A stretch of DNA of 64,000 bases from Tolypocladium sp. Sup5 PDA-1 (lineage: Eukaryota > Ascomycota > Sordariomycetes > Hypocreales > Ophiocordycipitaceae), in assembly GCA_000750105.3 (NCBI GenBank), contig JPHH03000028.1, positions 124,001 to 188,000 of the forward strand. The letters run 5' to 3'. This document shows, in pieces, positions 9,882 through 21,703 of this stretch. The notes beneath the pieces are model-generated. The model worked only from the letters and a program-made list of their open reading frames with translations, was not told where the DNA came from and made no database searches. Each line of letters opens with the position of its first letter. Within the stretch, counting starts at the first letter, position 1. Position numbers and translations under genes: made by a program.

Positions 9882-11285
9882 CTAGCATATTGAATTTGAT
9901 CTCCGGCTAGAGGGATTACTCGGTGGGTTGGCTCGAATATCGGATACCAACGCCGTCTCGTCGTGGCCGACATCAAGCACATGGTCCTGTGCCTGCTTAC
10001 TACCCCTCGAGGTATCGATGTGAAAAGACCGCGTCAACATGATCTCGCCGCGACGGGACTCTCCGAGTGTCGACTGGCTTTGTTGCTTGAAGTAGGACGA
10101 GCCCCTGCCGCGTTGGACGAAGAGAGCGTTGACGGCTGGAAGGCAGGCACATATCAGGCCGATGCCAACCTCGGCGTTCCTTCTAGCATTAGCTTCTATC
10201 TTGGTGGTTCAACTGGCTTGGAGATATCAACTTACCCAGACAAGATCACCTTGATGAACACAATTGTCTGATTCGGAGAGTTGCCGTCATGGACGATCAG
10301 AGCCAGCCGATAGATGCTGAACGCAGTGGCCACGCCGCCAGCGCAGAGGAGCCCGGTGACACGAAGCCTCTTTCTCCTTGGGAGCTGCAAGGACCTGGCG
10401 AAACAGCGTTAGCCTTCGGCCTGAAACGTCTGCTGTTCGGGTAACATGCCAAGTGAGCGGTGTAGGCAGCAGCAGGATTACCAGATCACTGATGACGCTT
10501 ATTATGGCATCTGCAGTGATAATGGCCCGCTGGTCCATGCATTTATCCTTCTGCCCTTTCCAGTACGCGCTGATGGGCCAGCAGATGAAGAGCTTGATGA
10601 AAAATCCGGAAACGTAGTACAGGACTAGCATTGCAATGAAGACGTAGACCCCCACGAGGGTCTTCTTATGAACGGCACCAAATACTCGAATTATGATGAT
10701 TAGTAGGGCAAGCTTGACGGTTAGGGTCATCGGTGCGTAAAATAATGTGGCCGCATATCCGGACTGTATGGTAATGCCGTCAGACGGGAGGCCCCGTGTT
10801 GTACCGTCGGCGTGCTTACCTGGAAGAAAGGTTGTATCTCCTCCACTCTGACCTCCCATTGATTCAAACCGCCTCCATGAGAACTGGCTGGCGAACAGTG
10901 TCAGCGTTCAGCCTCAAACATCTGCTGCTCGGGTGCCTACCGAAACAAGCTGTGATGCAATAGCCAACCATGAGGACCTGGGGAACAATGAGCTAAAGGC
11001 ATGACGCGAGGCCAAGGTTCCATACGTAAGAGAGATATGTGGTGTCTATCTCAGGTAAGTGCCCAGGCTAGACGAAGACATGAATGCGAGTTGCTCACAA
11101 TCATCCCATGAGAAACCTCCTCCGAGGACCTTGGACTTTGCATAAAAGCGCGTCGCAACGAACGCAGTCACGAAAAGAACCGTCAAGGCTTGGGTAACGT
11201 AATTGCACGTTCGCAGGACGTCCTCAGGGTTGCTCAGATTCGGCTCCACGCCAGGTGGCGGCTCGCTTGCACCGGGAAAGCTCAT
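9882..11285 (-). CDS. SAT4-family (rhodopsin-like domain) integral membrane protein
   Basis: A seven-helix membrane protein of the fungal SAT4/PTH11-like group, putative surface receptors of unknown ligand. The start is the ATG at 11283-11285 (MSFPGASEPPPG). Blocks proposed from splice signals are 11285-11099, 10977-10941, 10887-10820, 10763-10446, 10384-10236 and 10182-9882. Family landmarks are FSWDD, GGGLNQWEVRVEEIQPFFQ, YAATLFYAPM (helix 3), IKLFICWPISAYWKG, DAIISVISDLVILLLPTPL, LPRRKRLRVTGLL and NAEVGIGLICACLP, before a hydrophilic tail ending at TAG 9882-9884. All introns except the first splice cleanly. The junction after exon 1 (11098-10978) is one base out of phase and the alternative reading meets a TAG. 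So either an unusual splice is used or the gene carries a lesion there. Family call firm, integrity uncertain. Confidence 0.7.
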
Positions 11286-12371
11286 GACGGTCGGCGATTC
11301 GTCACCGGCTCCCTGATCGTTGTTGTGTTGTCGGTAGACGGCGTGCGCCGGAAAATCGCGTGAAGAGGCTGGTGGTTTCGGGGCTGTCTCGGTTTTGAGA
11401 GGGCTCAAGATATACGTCCGTAGGCCCCCAAAGATAACCAGGGCAGAAGCGAAAAGGAGCTGCAATCATTGGGATTGCGAATGTCATAAGACACATCATC
11501 CCATGCAGCGGCAGGGGGCGGCGGAGACCGGAGTTGAGGAGCTGGACCAAAGTCCCCCCCTGGCGGGCACCGCCGCATCTACTGCAGGCCATCCGAGCAC
11601 GAATGCGTACTCGGCAGTTTTGTAAAGCAATCCCTGGCCGGACGCTGTTTCTTCACTCCGACATTGGTGCCACTGAGAATCACAGCCGCCTTGCATATTC
11701 ACAGTAGGCATCTGTGATGGTATTGACGCCATATTTGAAGTTCAGCCTGATACCGCTACCCGCAGCCGCCCGAGGTCAGCTACCCGCTGTGTGGAGTAAC
11801 TCCCGAGATTGCAAGGGTATCTGATCTGCAAGACACGGCAGCCCCCCTTAGTGTCAAGAGTCCTAAACCCTGCGCATGCTGGACTAGTCGGCGAAAGATC
11901 CTTGTTCTGAGAAATTTTCGAACCCTGCCGCGGGTCCCTGATGAAGCAAACAACGAATGATGTGGTCCGTATCAACTCGCTCGTGTTGCCGGGGACAAGG
12001 CGGCTCGTCTATTCTCCGGTCATACGTTCCCCGTTTCTGCGACGATGTCGGCTGCATGTGACGACGCAAATGAGACAAATACCTCGTCACAGTTGGGAGA
12101 CTTGTTGACCCGTTTCCTCTTCTCCTTTTGCCTCTACTTCGCCTTGTAAAGGTTTGCATGCACTGGTGATTGTGACGCTTCTCGTCGTCTCTAGTGAGTA
12201 GTCCGATGGTTACGACATGAAAACATGTATTTACAAGACCTAGAGGCAATTCTACTAGTTCTTTACGTGTCCACGCTCTGAAGCCAGACCAAACTGCAAT
12301 CTGCCGCCTGTTGTCTGAATATCCTGGTGTGCAATTTGGCAGGGACTCACAAAGCGAAACCATCGTACACA
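11286..12371. other. intergenic / divergent promoter region
   Basis: Separates the minus-strand SAT4 gene from the plus-strand oxidoreductase, so it should hold both promoters. No coding feature recognised on either strand; the longer open frames are basic, low-complexity and unlike any family. Confidence 0.45.
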
Positions 12372-13651
12372 ATGGGCGAAAGGGTCAACCCCGGGTCGGA
12401 GGCCAAGCTCTTCGAGCCATTGACCATTGGGAACGGCAAGATCGAGCTCAAACACCGGGTTGTCCACGCGCCCTTGACGAGGAACCGCGGGACACCGGTG
12501 AACGCAAACTCCACTCCCGAGAACCCGAACAGGACTTGGATCCCGAACGATCTCGTAGCCCAGTACTACGCCCAGCGAGCGACGGATGGCGGGTTACTTA
12601 TTTCCGAAGGCATCCCGCCTTCCCTTGAGGTATTCACTCCGCGCTGCCCAGTTTGAGAAAGCGCCTGACTCTTTAGGGGAACGGTATGCCAGGCGTGCCC
12701 GGAATCTTCCTAAAGGAGCAAGCCGAGGGCTGGAAGAAGGTCGTGGACGCCGTCCATGCTAAAGGGGGTTACATTTACGCACAGCTTTGGCATTCTGGCA
12801 GGGCAAACATACCGCAACTTACCGGCACCCCGATCGTGGCCCCTTCAAGCGTTCCATGGGACGACGCAGACGAATGCTTTGCGTATCCTCCGCCTCACAG
12901 CGCGACGCGAGTCAAGATTGCCAATCACCCGCCCATCGAGCTCACGGTCGACCACATCGAGAAGACTATCCGTGATTACTGCGAGGCCGCCAAGACCGCC
13001 ATGGAGGTTGGCTTCGACGGCGTGGAGCTTCACGGCGGCAACGGATATCTGCCCGAGCAGTTCCTGAGTTCCAATGCCAACCGACGCAACGACGAATACG
13101 GCGGGACGCCGGAAAAGCGCTGCAAGTTCGTCGTGGAGCTGATGGGGGAGCTGGCAAAGGCGGTCGGGGAAGACAACTTGGCCATCAGGCTGAGCCCGTT
13201 TGGCCTGTTCAACCAGGCACGCGGCGAGCAGCGCCTCGAGACCTGGAGCCATCTCTCCCGCGAGTTGAAGCGGCGCCTCCCGCGCCTGTCCTACGTCAGC
13301 TTCGTCGAGCCTCGATACGAGCAAGTCTTCTCCGAGGCTGAGAAGCAAAAGTTCCTCGACTCGTGGGGTCTGCCAAAGGTGGACCTGTCACCTTTCCGTC
13401 GGATTTGGGGGGACACGCCTTTCTTTTCCGCGGGCGGATTCGACGACGAGAACTCTTGGGGAGTCGTCGAGAGCGGACGGTATGATGGCTTGCTGTTCGG
13501 CCGGTATTTCATCAGCAACCCAGACCTCGTGGAGAGACTTCGCAACAGCTGGCCGCTTGCTCCGTACGACCGGTCTCGTTTTTACGGGCCGTTTGAGGAC
13601 TCGAGCGTCGGATACACAGACTATCCAGCATACGACGAGGGAAGATCGTAG
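12372..13651 (+). CDS. old yellow enzyme family NADH:flavin oxidoreductase
   Basis: Two exons, 12372-12629 and 12677-13651, joined by a 47-bp intron (gtattc to ctttag), give 410 residues. This is the FMN-dependent TIM-barrel fold that reduces activated C=C bonds of enals and enones. Landmarks are KLFEPLTIGNGKIELKHRVV and APLTRNRG (FMN-phosphate side), the open LISEGI strand, GIFLKEQAEGWKKVVDAVHA, AQLWHSGRA, the substrate-binding H-x-x-N motif in ELHGGNGYLPEQFLSS, the DEYGG loop, and the C-terminal phosphate-binding GLLFGRYFISNPDLVERL. Length is slightly above the typical 370-400. It lies 282 bp from the convergent dehydrogenase at 13934-14869. Both are redox enzymes of the kind recruited to secondary metabolism or detoxification, but no core biosynthetic gene is present in the window. 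Confidence 0.93.
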
Positions 13652-13933
13652 AATAGCAACTGATGGGGTTTTAGCAATGGGTCGGGCGCTCTGTAGAGAG
13701 AAAACCAACGTTTGAGCCGTGAAGATTGAGTATAAGAGCATACACCGCGCCCTCCTACTTCCCAGTATATAGCGGGTTTGGATGCACATCTTTGGTGAAT
13801 GCCGACGGCAAACGACAGATACAAGGCACAGGCTGATGGGGGAAAGGGGATGCAAACCAGGCCGGCCGACTGGGTCGAGGGGCCATGACCACTTCACTTA
13901 CTCCGTACACGACGACATCTCCATCCCCATCAT

Positions 13934-14869
13934 CTACATGCCCGCCTCAATGGTATACCCCCCGTCCACCACCACCGTCTGCCCACTCAGATACCGACAC
14001 CCCACGCAAAACAGCACCGCCTGCGCCATGTCCTCCTCCCTCCCCGGCCGCCCCGCCGGCACCTTGTGGCCGAACTGCTCGCTCCGTATCTCGCTCTTCT
14101 GGTCGCCGCCGCTCCGCCCCGTCGTCATCTCGCTCGGGAACACGCCCGGCGCGATGCTGTTGACGCGGATGGGAAAGTCGTTGTACGAGGCCACCTCGGC
14201 GGCCAGCATGCGCGTCAGGTGCACGGCGGCCGCCTTGCTCGCGTTGTAGGCAAAGTGCCGCTGCGCGTGCTTGATGAGCCCCGATATGGACGATATGTTG
14301 AGCACCGTCGAGGACCACCCGTGCTCCTCGTCGCTGGCCTTTTGCAGCTGCGGGAGGAACGCGGCGGCCACGAAGTAGCAGGCCGTCACGTTGGTGTTGT
14401 ACGTCTCGTTCCAGTCCTCAAACGAGCTGCCGTCGAAGAGGTTCTGCCGCAGCTCCTCTGCGCTCCGCGTCTGCGTCTCGACCTTGGCGCTCGCCACGCC
14501 GGCGTTGTTCACGAGTATGTCCAGGCTGGCCTCGCGCTCGCAGAACGCAGCGTGGAGCGCCCGCACGCCGTCCTTGGTGCCCACGTCCGCCGGCAGTGCG
14601 ATGATCTCGCCGGCCAGCGAGGGCGTGCCGTACGTCGACACGACGCGGTCGAGCTTGTCCTCGGTGCGGCCCGTGATGTACACCTTGGCGCCGTTGGTGG
14701 CGAGCGTCTGTGTCACCATGAGCCCGATGCCCGAGCCGCCGCCTAGATGTGTCAGTGGCTGGTGGGTGCGTATGGCCATTGGGGAAATACCAGTTACGAG
14801 GGCGACCTTGCCCGAGAGGTCAAATAGCCCGTTGCGGGAAAAGTGGCTGTTCTTGTCGTCGCCGGCCAT
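13934..14869 (-). CDS. short-chain dehydrogenase/reductase (classical SDR)
   Basis: Two exons, 14869-14791 and 14742-13934, with a 48-bp intron (gtattt to atctag) that splits the nucleotide-binding motif, give 295 residues. The Rossmann signature T-G-G-G-S-G-I-G appears only after splicing, which validates the intron. Further landmarks are YITGRTEDKL, LPADVGTKDG, the structural NNAG, the catalytic Ser in LNISSISGL, Y-x3-K in FAYNASKAA, the NSIAPGVFPSEMT loop and the terminal GQTVVVDGGYTIE. The family reduces or oxidises ketones/alcohols with NAD(P)(H). The Arg in TGR after beta-2 favours NADPH, as in versicolorin-reductase-like fungal SDRs. Exact substrate unknown. It converges with the old-yellow-enzyme gene. 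Confidence 0.93.
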   Translation of the reverse strand: MAGDDKNSHFSRNGLFDLSGKVALVTGISPMAIRTHQPLTHLGGGSGIGLMVTQTLATNGAKVYITGRTEDKLDRVVSTYGTPSLAGEIIALPADVGTKDGVRALHAAFCEREASLDILVNNAGVASAKVETQTRSAEELRQNLFDGSSFEDWNETYNTNVTACYFVAAAFLPQLQKASDEEHGWSSTVLNISSISGLIKHAQRHFAYNASKAAAVHLTRMLAAEVASYNDFPIRVNSIAPGVFPSEMTTGRSGGDQKSEIRSEQFGHKVPAGRPGREEDMAQAVLFCVGCRYLSGQTVVVDGGYTIEAGM

Positions 14870-15697
14870 GGTTCGACGTCTGAGGCGGGTGTAAGTGAAA
14901 CCGAGCGATTGATGGACGAGTCTCGATGTCAGTGCAGGAGCCTGGACGGATTTCGATTCTGTAGCGCAAGTCGTCGCCTCTGTAGTATCTCTGGCCAAGT
15001 TTAACGGCAAAGTTATAATTAACAGGCAGCTTTGTCTCAACAATACGTTGACATCAGCACTTATAGCAACTCCGCGGCAACATCAATCGCTATGACGTCG
15101 ACACCACCCAGCACCAACTACAATGACATCCACCACCAACTCGCTTACCTGCCTTGTAGCCACCACTGGACCCCCCATCAACGTCTAACCGTCATCGCTT
15201 CTTTCGCATCTCGATGCCGCAATATGAGGTCACCCCTCCTGCCTTGAGCCCGGGAACGTGCCGGCTCCCCTGCCAATCACCGGAGGAAACGGTCCGGGGC
15301 CGTTCAACCTCCATTCTCAGTTATAACTATGCTTCCGACTAGTTTCGGCCATGTACCTTATGTTGTCAAGTCGCATTCACCATATTCACTCGAGTTGCAA
15401 ATCAAAAGTTGGGCCAACCAGCGATACAACAGCGGCAACGCCACAAGGGCCGACACCTCAGACCAACGAATACCGTCGAGAGAACAAACTCCAGAAAGTG
15501 CCGAGCATTTACTACTATTTAGCTTCACCTGTGCTCCCTACATATACACCATACCCCATGCCCATGCCCATGCCCATACAAGACATCCATCAACCCATCA
15601 CCTCACCTCAATGTGCTGCACCGCACTCAACCACTTTTGCTCATCCGCCCTGTTCCGTTAGCATCGCCATCACATAGAGCGTAGAACGTAGGGGCAC
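14870..15697. other. intergenic with hexanucleotide repeat
   Basis: Upstream region of the dehydrogenase and downstream region of the golgin gene. A short tandem (atgccc)n tract of about four units lies at 15556-15580. No gene recognised. Confidence 0.5.
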
Positions 15698-18600
15698 TCA
15701 CTTGTCAAACTTGAGCAGCTTCCCCAGCACCGGCACCAGCTGCGCCCTCAGCCGCCCGTCCTTCTGCTCCAGGAACTGCAGCAGAATCGTCTTCAGGTAC
15801 ATCGTGTCCGACGCCCCGCCGCCGTTGACGCCGCTGCGGGTCGAGTCCATCGACGTGCGCGTCGGCGAGCCCTTGGCCTGCTGCTGCTGGGCCGCCTTGA
15901 GGTCCCGCGCAATCTTCTCGTACCGCTGCCGCGAGTCGTCGAGCATGCGCCGCAGGTCCGTCCGCTGCTTCTCGTTGTCGCGCAGCTGCTTCTCCGAGGC
16001 GTCGAGCGCGGACCGCAGCTGCGAGACCGTCGTGCGCATCTCCTCCGTCTCGGCCTCGGCCTTGGACTCGACGGCCTCGAGCTCTTCCCTCCTGCGCTTC
16101 CACTCGCGCTGCCGCTCCTCGAGTTCGTCTCGCTCGTGGCCGAGCGTCTTGACTTCGCGCTCCAGGTCCCGGATCTTCTGCCTCAGCTCCTCCGTCTCCC
16201 TGGCTTTCCTCCTCGCCAGCGTGCTCGACTCGTCCTCGATGCGCTCCCGCTCCTCAATGGCCGCCTCCATGCGTCCCCTCATGTCCCTGACCTTGCTGTC
16301 TGCCCGTTCGTCCACGTCGGCCAGCAGTCGTCGCATCGTCTCCCCCTCTCTCGTGCGCTCCTGCAGCAGTCGCTGAACCTCGGCCAGCTCCTCCTCGAGC
16401 GACTCGGCCTGCGACTTGGACTCCTTGAGCTGCGTCGACATCTCGGCCGTCTGGTCGCGCATGCTGCTCAGCAGGCCCTGCGCATTGGTGAACTGCTGCG
16501 ACTTGAACTCGGCCTCCTCCAGCGCCGCAGTCTTCTCCCGCTTCATCCTGTGAACCTGCTCTTCCAGCTCCTTGACCCGCGGCCGTAGCTTGTTGACTTC
16601 GTCCTGCACCCTTTGCAGCTCGCGCTCTGCCTTTTCGGCCTTGGCGCTCAGCTCGACCTTGTCGGCCTCTGCGCGTCGCAGGTTGCGTTCCGCCGTGCGC
16701 TTGCCCTCGTCCGCCTGTTGCTTGGTCGTGCCCTCGGCCTTGAGCTTCTCTTGAAGGGTCTTGATCTCCGCCTCGCGGTCCGTCGAGAGTTGCTGAGCCC
16801 GGGACGCGTCTCGCTTCAGGTCCTTTTCCTTATTCTCCGCCTCCTTGAGCTCCTTGACCTTGGCGGCGAGGTCCTCCTTGACGGTCTTGAGCTCCGCAGA
16901 CTCTTGTCTGAGAGTCTTGAGCTCCGGCTGTGCCTTTTGCAGCACCTCTCGCAGCTCCGACAGGTCCTTGAACCGGTTCTGCGCCAGCTGCTGCGCGGCG
17001 CCGAGGTCCGATTGCAGTGTGGCCGACTTGTCCTTGAGGTCATCGTACTCCTTTTGCAAGGAGTCCATGTCGCTCTGTAGCTTGGCGCGCGGGGCGGCAT
17101 CCGACGCGGGAGAGCCCATCTTCACCTCCAGCTCGGCAATGTGCTTCTTCAGAGACGCCTTCTCCAGTTCCAGCTCCTTGATCTTCTCCTTGGCTTCCAC
17201 GTGATCCTGGCCAATGTTGATTAGATTCTCCTGCATCGTCTCAATCTCCTCGCGGAGGTCCTCTTCCGTCTTGCGCTTCTTGGACAGTCGTTCGATCTGG
17301 CTGTCCTTGTCCTTTACGTCCTCCTTGAGTTTGGAAATCTCGGCCTCCAGAGCTGCGTTGCCGGATGCATCGACCGTAGAATCCGCCGCCTGTTCCGCAG
17401 TCTCGCTGGCAGTCTCTTCCACGGCTGCTGTTGCGGCAGCTCCGGCAACGCCTCCCTTGCCCTTCTTCTTCTTGTTCTTCTTCTTCGAGGCGCCACCAGA
17501 AGGTGCGGGAGCAGATTCGGCAGGTTGTTGAGCGGGTGTCGTTGGCGGAGGTGCCTCGAGCTTCTTGGAGAGCTCGTCAATCTTGCCCTGGGCCTCAGAC
17601 TTTTCCTTCTTCAGACCCTCGATCTGAGTGTTGAGGTCACCGATGAGCTTCTTCGAGAAAGTCTTGGCGGCATTGGCCTTCTTAAGCTCAGCTTCCAGCT
17701 CGGCCGCTCGCTTGCCAGAGGTTGCCAGCGACGTCTCAATCTCCGTGACCTTGGAAGCGCCAGCCTCCCTTGTCTCCTGTGCCTTTTCCTCGAGCTCCTT
17801 TAGCTGCACCCGCGCCTTGTCAAGCCGCTCAGTCAGACTCGCAATCTCCGTGTTGCGCGCATCCAACTGCGTCTGCAGAGACTGCTTCGACGCGGCAGCA
17901 TCGCGCGACTCGCTCAGCTCCCTCGTCGCATTCTCCAGACTCGTCACCAGACCCGCACTGTTCTCTTTGACGACCAAGAGCTCCTTCTTGAGGCCCTCGA
18001 CCTCGGTTTTCAGGCCTTCAATCTGCCCAGACTTGGCCGCAACGTCGGCTTGCAGCTGGGGAATCTCTTCGTCGTAGGAGAAGAAGTCCTCACCCTCTGG
18101 GTTGTCCTTGGCAGCATCCTGGGCCTTTTGCTTTGGCGAGAACATGCCAATGACTGACGCCACCGGCGACTTGACCTTTTCGGGGGCCTTTTCATCCGCA
18201 GCCTCCATAGTCTTGGGCGCGTCGGCGTCTTCCCTCGCTGTATCCGCAGCCTTTCTCGCCTTGAGCGCATCAAGCTCCCCCCGCACCTTTTTCAGCTGCT
18301 CCTGAGCCTCATCGTGCTTCTTCTTGATATCGTCCTTGTCCGCCGAGACCCTCTTCAGCTCCTCCATGACCATGTCGCCCCGCAGGTTCAGCTGGTTCAG
18401 GTACTCGACCAAGGCCTCCGGGTCGCCGATGGAGGTGAGCGGTGTATTCTCGCGGAGCGTCTTTTCGAATGGCTCGATGGCAGTTGCGCGCTTGTGGGCG
18501 ACTCTGTAGGACCGCAGCAGTTCTGCGCAGGCGGGTTAGACTCGGTCATCTGAGTGGCGGCATCGCGGCACCTCACCTGGGTACGTCGTCTCCAGCTTCT

Positions 18601-19135
18601 CCAGCTTGCGCAACCGCTGCTTGACCTCTGGCGTCAGCTCCTGGGCCGCAGGCGCAGACGCCGTCTTAGTATCCTCGCCATTGCCCCTGCTCTTCTCGTC
18701 CCCATCGTCCGCCCTCCCCTCGCTGCTCTCCCGCTTCTCGCCCTCCGCGCCGTTCCTCAGCGCTCCCGCGTCGCCATCCTTCTCAGGGGGCGGCGGCTTA
18801 GGCGTCCCAGCCCGGCTCGGATCGTCGCTGTCGTCAATCACAAACGCCGCCTCGAAGACGGCAGGGTCGGGGTTCGGCGCCGCGTCCGTGATGTCCGCAG
18901 ACGGCTTCTTCGCTCCTCGCGTACGCTTGCCGCCCGCCGCGCCGCCGCGAGAGGACGTCGACCCGGATCTCGAAGGCGTCGCGTTGTCGGTCACCGTCTT
19001 GGTCTGCCGGTCCAACTCCTCTGCAATGGTCCGGTCGATTGCGCCTCGTATTCTCTGTGCATCGTACGTCATGTTAGCATGCATATGGCGCAGCGCAGGT
19101 GCTGGGGGCATCCGCAGGCGACTGACTTGAAACAT
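15698..19135 (-). CDS. IMH1: GRIP-domain golgin (IMH1/golgin-245-like)
   Basis: Three exons, 19135-19127 (only MFQ), 19054-18577 and 18522-15698, encode 1103 residues. The tiny first exon is supported because splicing (gtcagt, gctaac branch, gcacag) yields MFQRIRGAIDRTIAEE, a typical start for this family. The region to about residue 160 is acidic and disordered. Residues about 190-1020 are heptad-rich coiled coil, with an inserted AP-rich KKKNKKKKGKG stretch near 500. The last 50 residues are a GRIP domain: MYLKTILLQFLEQ carries the conserved Tyr that binds Arl1-GTP, then VPVLGKLLKF. The protein tethers vesicles at the trans-Golgi. It faces lunapark divergently across 584 bp. Confidence 0.93.
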
Positions 19136-19719
19136 GGTGACTCTCTTCCACGGCCCTCGGCAGGTCGTTTACCAACGCCTCTGCTGCGCATGCATGAAGA
19201 AAGGCGTCGCATAAAAGAGACCCTGCACAATATGAAAGAGATGGAACTGCAAACGTAAACCGAAGCCTATAGCTGCGGCAGTGGCATCGTAGCGACAGCA
19301 GCAAAGGGATCGTAAGCAAGCAAACATGTGCTTTGGAGCCAGCGCGATCTCGTGCTGGATGGCCTCTCAAGCTCTGTACACCTGTACTTGCCAATGCGCT
19401 GTGGCTCATGCGCTGCCTTCCGTGGCTTGAGCGCAGCACCCGCCACCCCCAATGAGGTCACCCGACGTCTGCCTGTGCAGCTCCAAGCCTCCACAGCTCC
19501 GAAAGCAACACCAAGAATCCATCCCACATCAGCTTCCCTGCGAACCGAGTCGCGGCTTGCAAGTTGCACCCGACCCAGCTGCGCTCACCGAAGCGCCAGC
19601 GCAGCGGCAATCTTTCAACGCCCTCTCTTGACTCCCTTCTCTCCTCTTTGTTTCCACTTCTCCTCCGCCTTGCAGCCGTCATCTTCTACTCCGGGCGCTC
19701 ACCCGCTGGGCTCGCCAAA
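19136..19719. promoter_or_regulatory. divergent promoter region, golgin and lunapark
   Basis: 584 bp between two divergently transcribed secretory-pathway genes. A pyrimidine-rich tract (ctcctctttgtttccacttctcctccgcc-like, about 19638-19672) precedes the lunapark ATG, as is usual for fungal 5' leaders. No specific regulator site is claimed. Confidence 0.45.
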
Positions 19720-20960
19720 ATGGTGTCCTTTTGGCCCTGGAAGGTCCGTCGCCTCGTCGAGCTCCCGAGCTCACCCAAGACCCGAGGTAGCTAACCACGC
19801 ACACAGGGCGACTCGTCCTCCACGGCATCCTTCGAAAAGACCCTCTCGACGCTGTCCGTCAAGATCGCAGGCACCCAGTCCCGCCTCGAGCGCATGCGGA
19901 CCAGCGGCCGCCGCGTCAAGGTCCTCTCGACGCTGTACCTCTCCTTTGCCTACACCGTCTACACCGTCGTCCTGCTCCTGGTGGTGGGCTACAATAACCT
20001 CGGCGCCGCTGAGTGGACGGGCTTGGCCGGCGGTCCGGTTCTGTGCGACAACACCTCCCCTGATGCTTCAAGCAGGCCCCCAACTGACCGCCTCTTGTGC
20101 ACAGAATCTACGTGACGCGGACGCTGATAACCGCATACTTCACCTTCCGCATCGAGAGCCTCGCGGCTCGCTTGAAGGAGCAGCAGGAGGAGCGCGCCAA
20201 GACGATACAGAAGCTCAAGGACGCGACCAAGTACGACTCCACCATGGAGCTCATCGAGAAATACGGCGGCGCGGAGGGCAAGCCCAAGAACAAGAAGAAA
20301 GACGGCGCAGGGGACGGCGAAGGGAAGAAACCAACACAAGGCGGCAGCGCAACGGGCACTCCCACCCGGACCACAATGCCACCACCTCCAACCGCCAACA
20401 TCCAGCGCCGCGATGCCACCCCAGGAACACCCAGCACTCCGCAACCTCAACGAGGCAGCCCTCTCCCGCCGCCGCCGCCCGCGAACCCGCTCGACCCCAG
20501 CGCCGAATTCGCCCCCAACGCCTTCTCCCACCCCCTTCCTCCCCCTCCCGCCTCCGCGTCGTACACCACCCAACCTGCCGCGCCAGAGTCCCACTGGTAC
20601 GACCGCATTTTCGACGTCCTCCTCGGCGAGGACGAGACGGCGCCCAAGAACCGCATCGCCCTCGTCTGCCGCGCCTGCCGTCTCGTCAACGGCCAGGCGC
20701 CCCCCGGCACGCGGAGCCTCGCCGAGCTGGGCGTCTGGCGGTGCATGGCCTGCGGCGCGGCCAACGGCGAGGCCGAGGACGAGGACGAGGGGAAGCGCAT
20801 CGTCAGGGAGGTGCTCGCCGCAGCTGATGACGAGGAGGAGGCCAAGGAGGATGGGAGTGAGGCACCTGGGGATAATAGCGAGGGGGGTGATCCAGCTCGG
20901 GAGGCGCTGGACGGCCCAGCCGCGGGCCTGAGAGCACGGCGTGGCAAGGGGAGCAATTGA
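19720..20960 (+). CDS. LNP1: lunapark, ER three-way-junction protein
   Basis: Exons 19720-19743, 19807-20042 and 20105-20960 give 371 residues. The first exon encodes only MVSFWPWK, as expected for this family. Two close hydrophobic segments (VLSTLYLSFAYTVYTVVLLL, about 50-70, and PVLIYVTRTLITAYFTFRI, about 85-105) form the hairpin that anchors the protein in the ER. A coiled-coil stretch (LAARLKEQQEERAKTIQKLK) follows, then a long Pro-rich linker and the lunapark zinc ribbon LVCRACRLVNG...WRCMACG (C-x2-C and C-x2-C, about 280-310). An acidic tail ends the protein. It stabilises three-way junctions of ER tubules. Confidence 0.93.
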
Positions 20961-21703
20961 TTCTGGCGGATCGCGGCCGTGTGGCGTTGATTCTTTCTTT
21001 CTTGTGTTATCGTATTGGGTTTCCGGCTTGAGCTGGCCCAGATGGAGAGGATAGGCCCGGCGAGACTACCGGCATCAAAAACAAGGCGCAAGCGGTTCCT
21101 GCCAGGCCATCTCTGAATACCGTATGGCAGCGTAGCAGTGTATACAGCATCTACCATGTTCACCTCCTCGCATCATCCCTCGTTACTCCACCACCCGTTT
21201 CTCTCCCCCATCACCACTCACCCTCACTCGCCACACCCGAGCAGCCAAGGAAACGCAAATCACGAAGAAAAAACCCAACACCTGCTCTCGCAGAACCAAG
21301 GTCATGTGCAAAGTCTATCTATCATTCATTCCCTGTCCCTGTCCCTTAGCCCGGCCGCATCCATCATGCCTTCGTTGATCCCGTTCATCCCTTCAAAGTA
21401 AAAACAAAAGGGCAAGCACGCAAGCCACCCACCCTCTCACTTCCGCCCGCAGAGCTACATATGTCCCTCCTCTCTCGGTAGCCAACGTATAAGAGGCAGC
21501 AACAACATGTACTGGTTTCCATACAGCCCGCACTTTGCTTCGCTTCACTCCTCGCTCTCTCCATTTTCCTGACGTGCGGAGGGAGGCTAGACAACCCTGA
21601 AAGCCCCCCGCCAGGCAAACAACAGAGTAAGCGCAGCAACGAGGGCGATAATCACGCGGCCCTCAGCGTAAACGTTGCCGTCGTCCGTGAGCTTGCCAAC
21701 CCC
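20961..21703. other. convergent 3' region, lunapark and SR-protein kinase
   Basis: Shared 3'-flanking DNA of two convergent genes; C-rich plus strand (21180-21240), no gene recognised. Poly(A) sites of both genes should fall here. Confidence 0.5.

Noticed and set aside
14066..14746. 226-codon plus-strand frame over the SDR gene
   Set aside because: Exactly antisense to a clear SDR with catalytic motifs; GC-rich third positions keep the opposite frame open.
16136..17080. Leu-rich plus-strand frames opposite the golgin
   Set aside because: They reflect antisense reading of Glu/Lys-rich coiled-coil codons, not membrane proteins.
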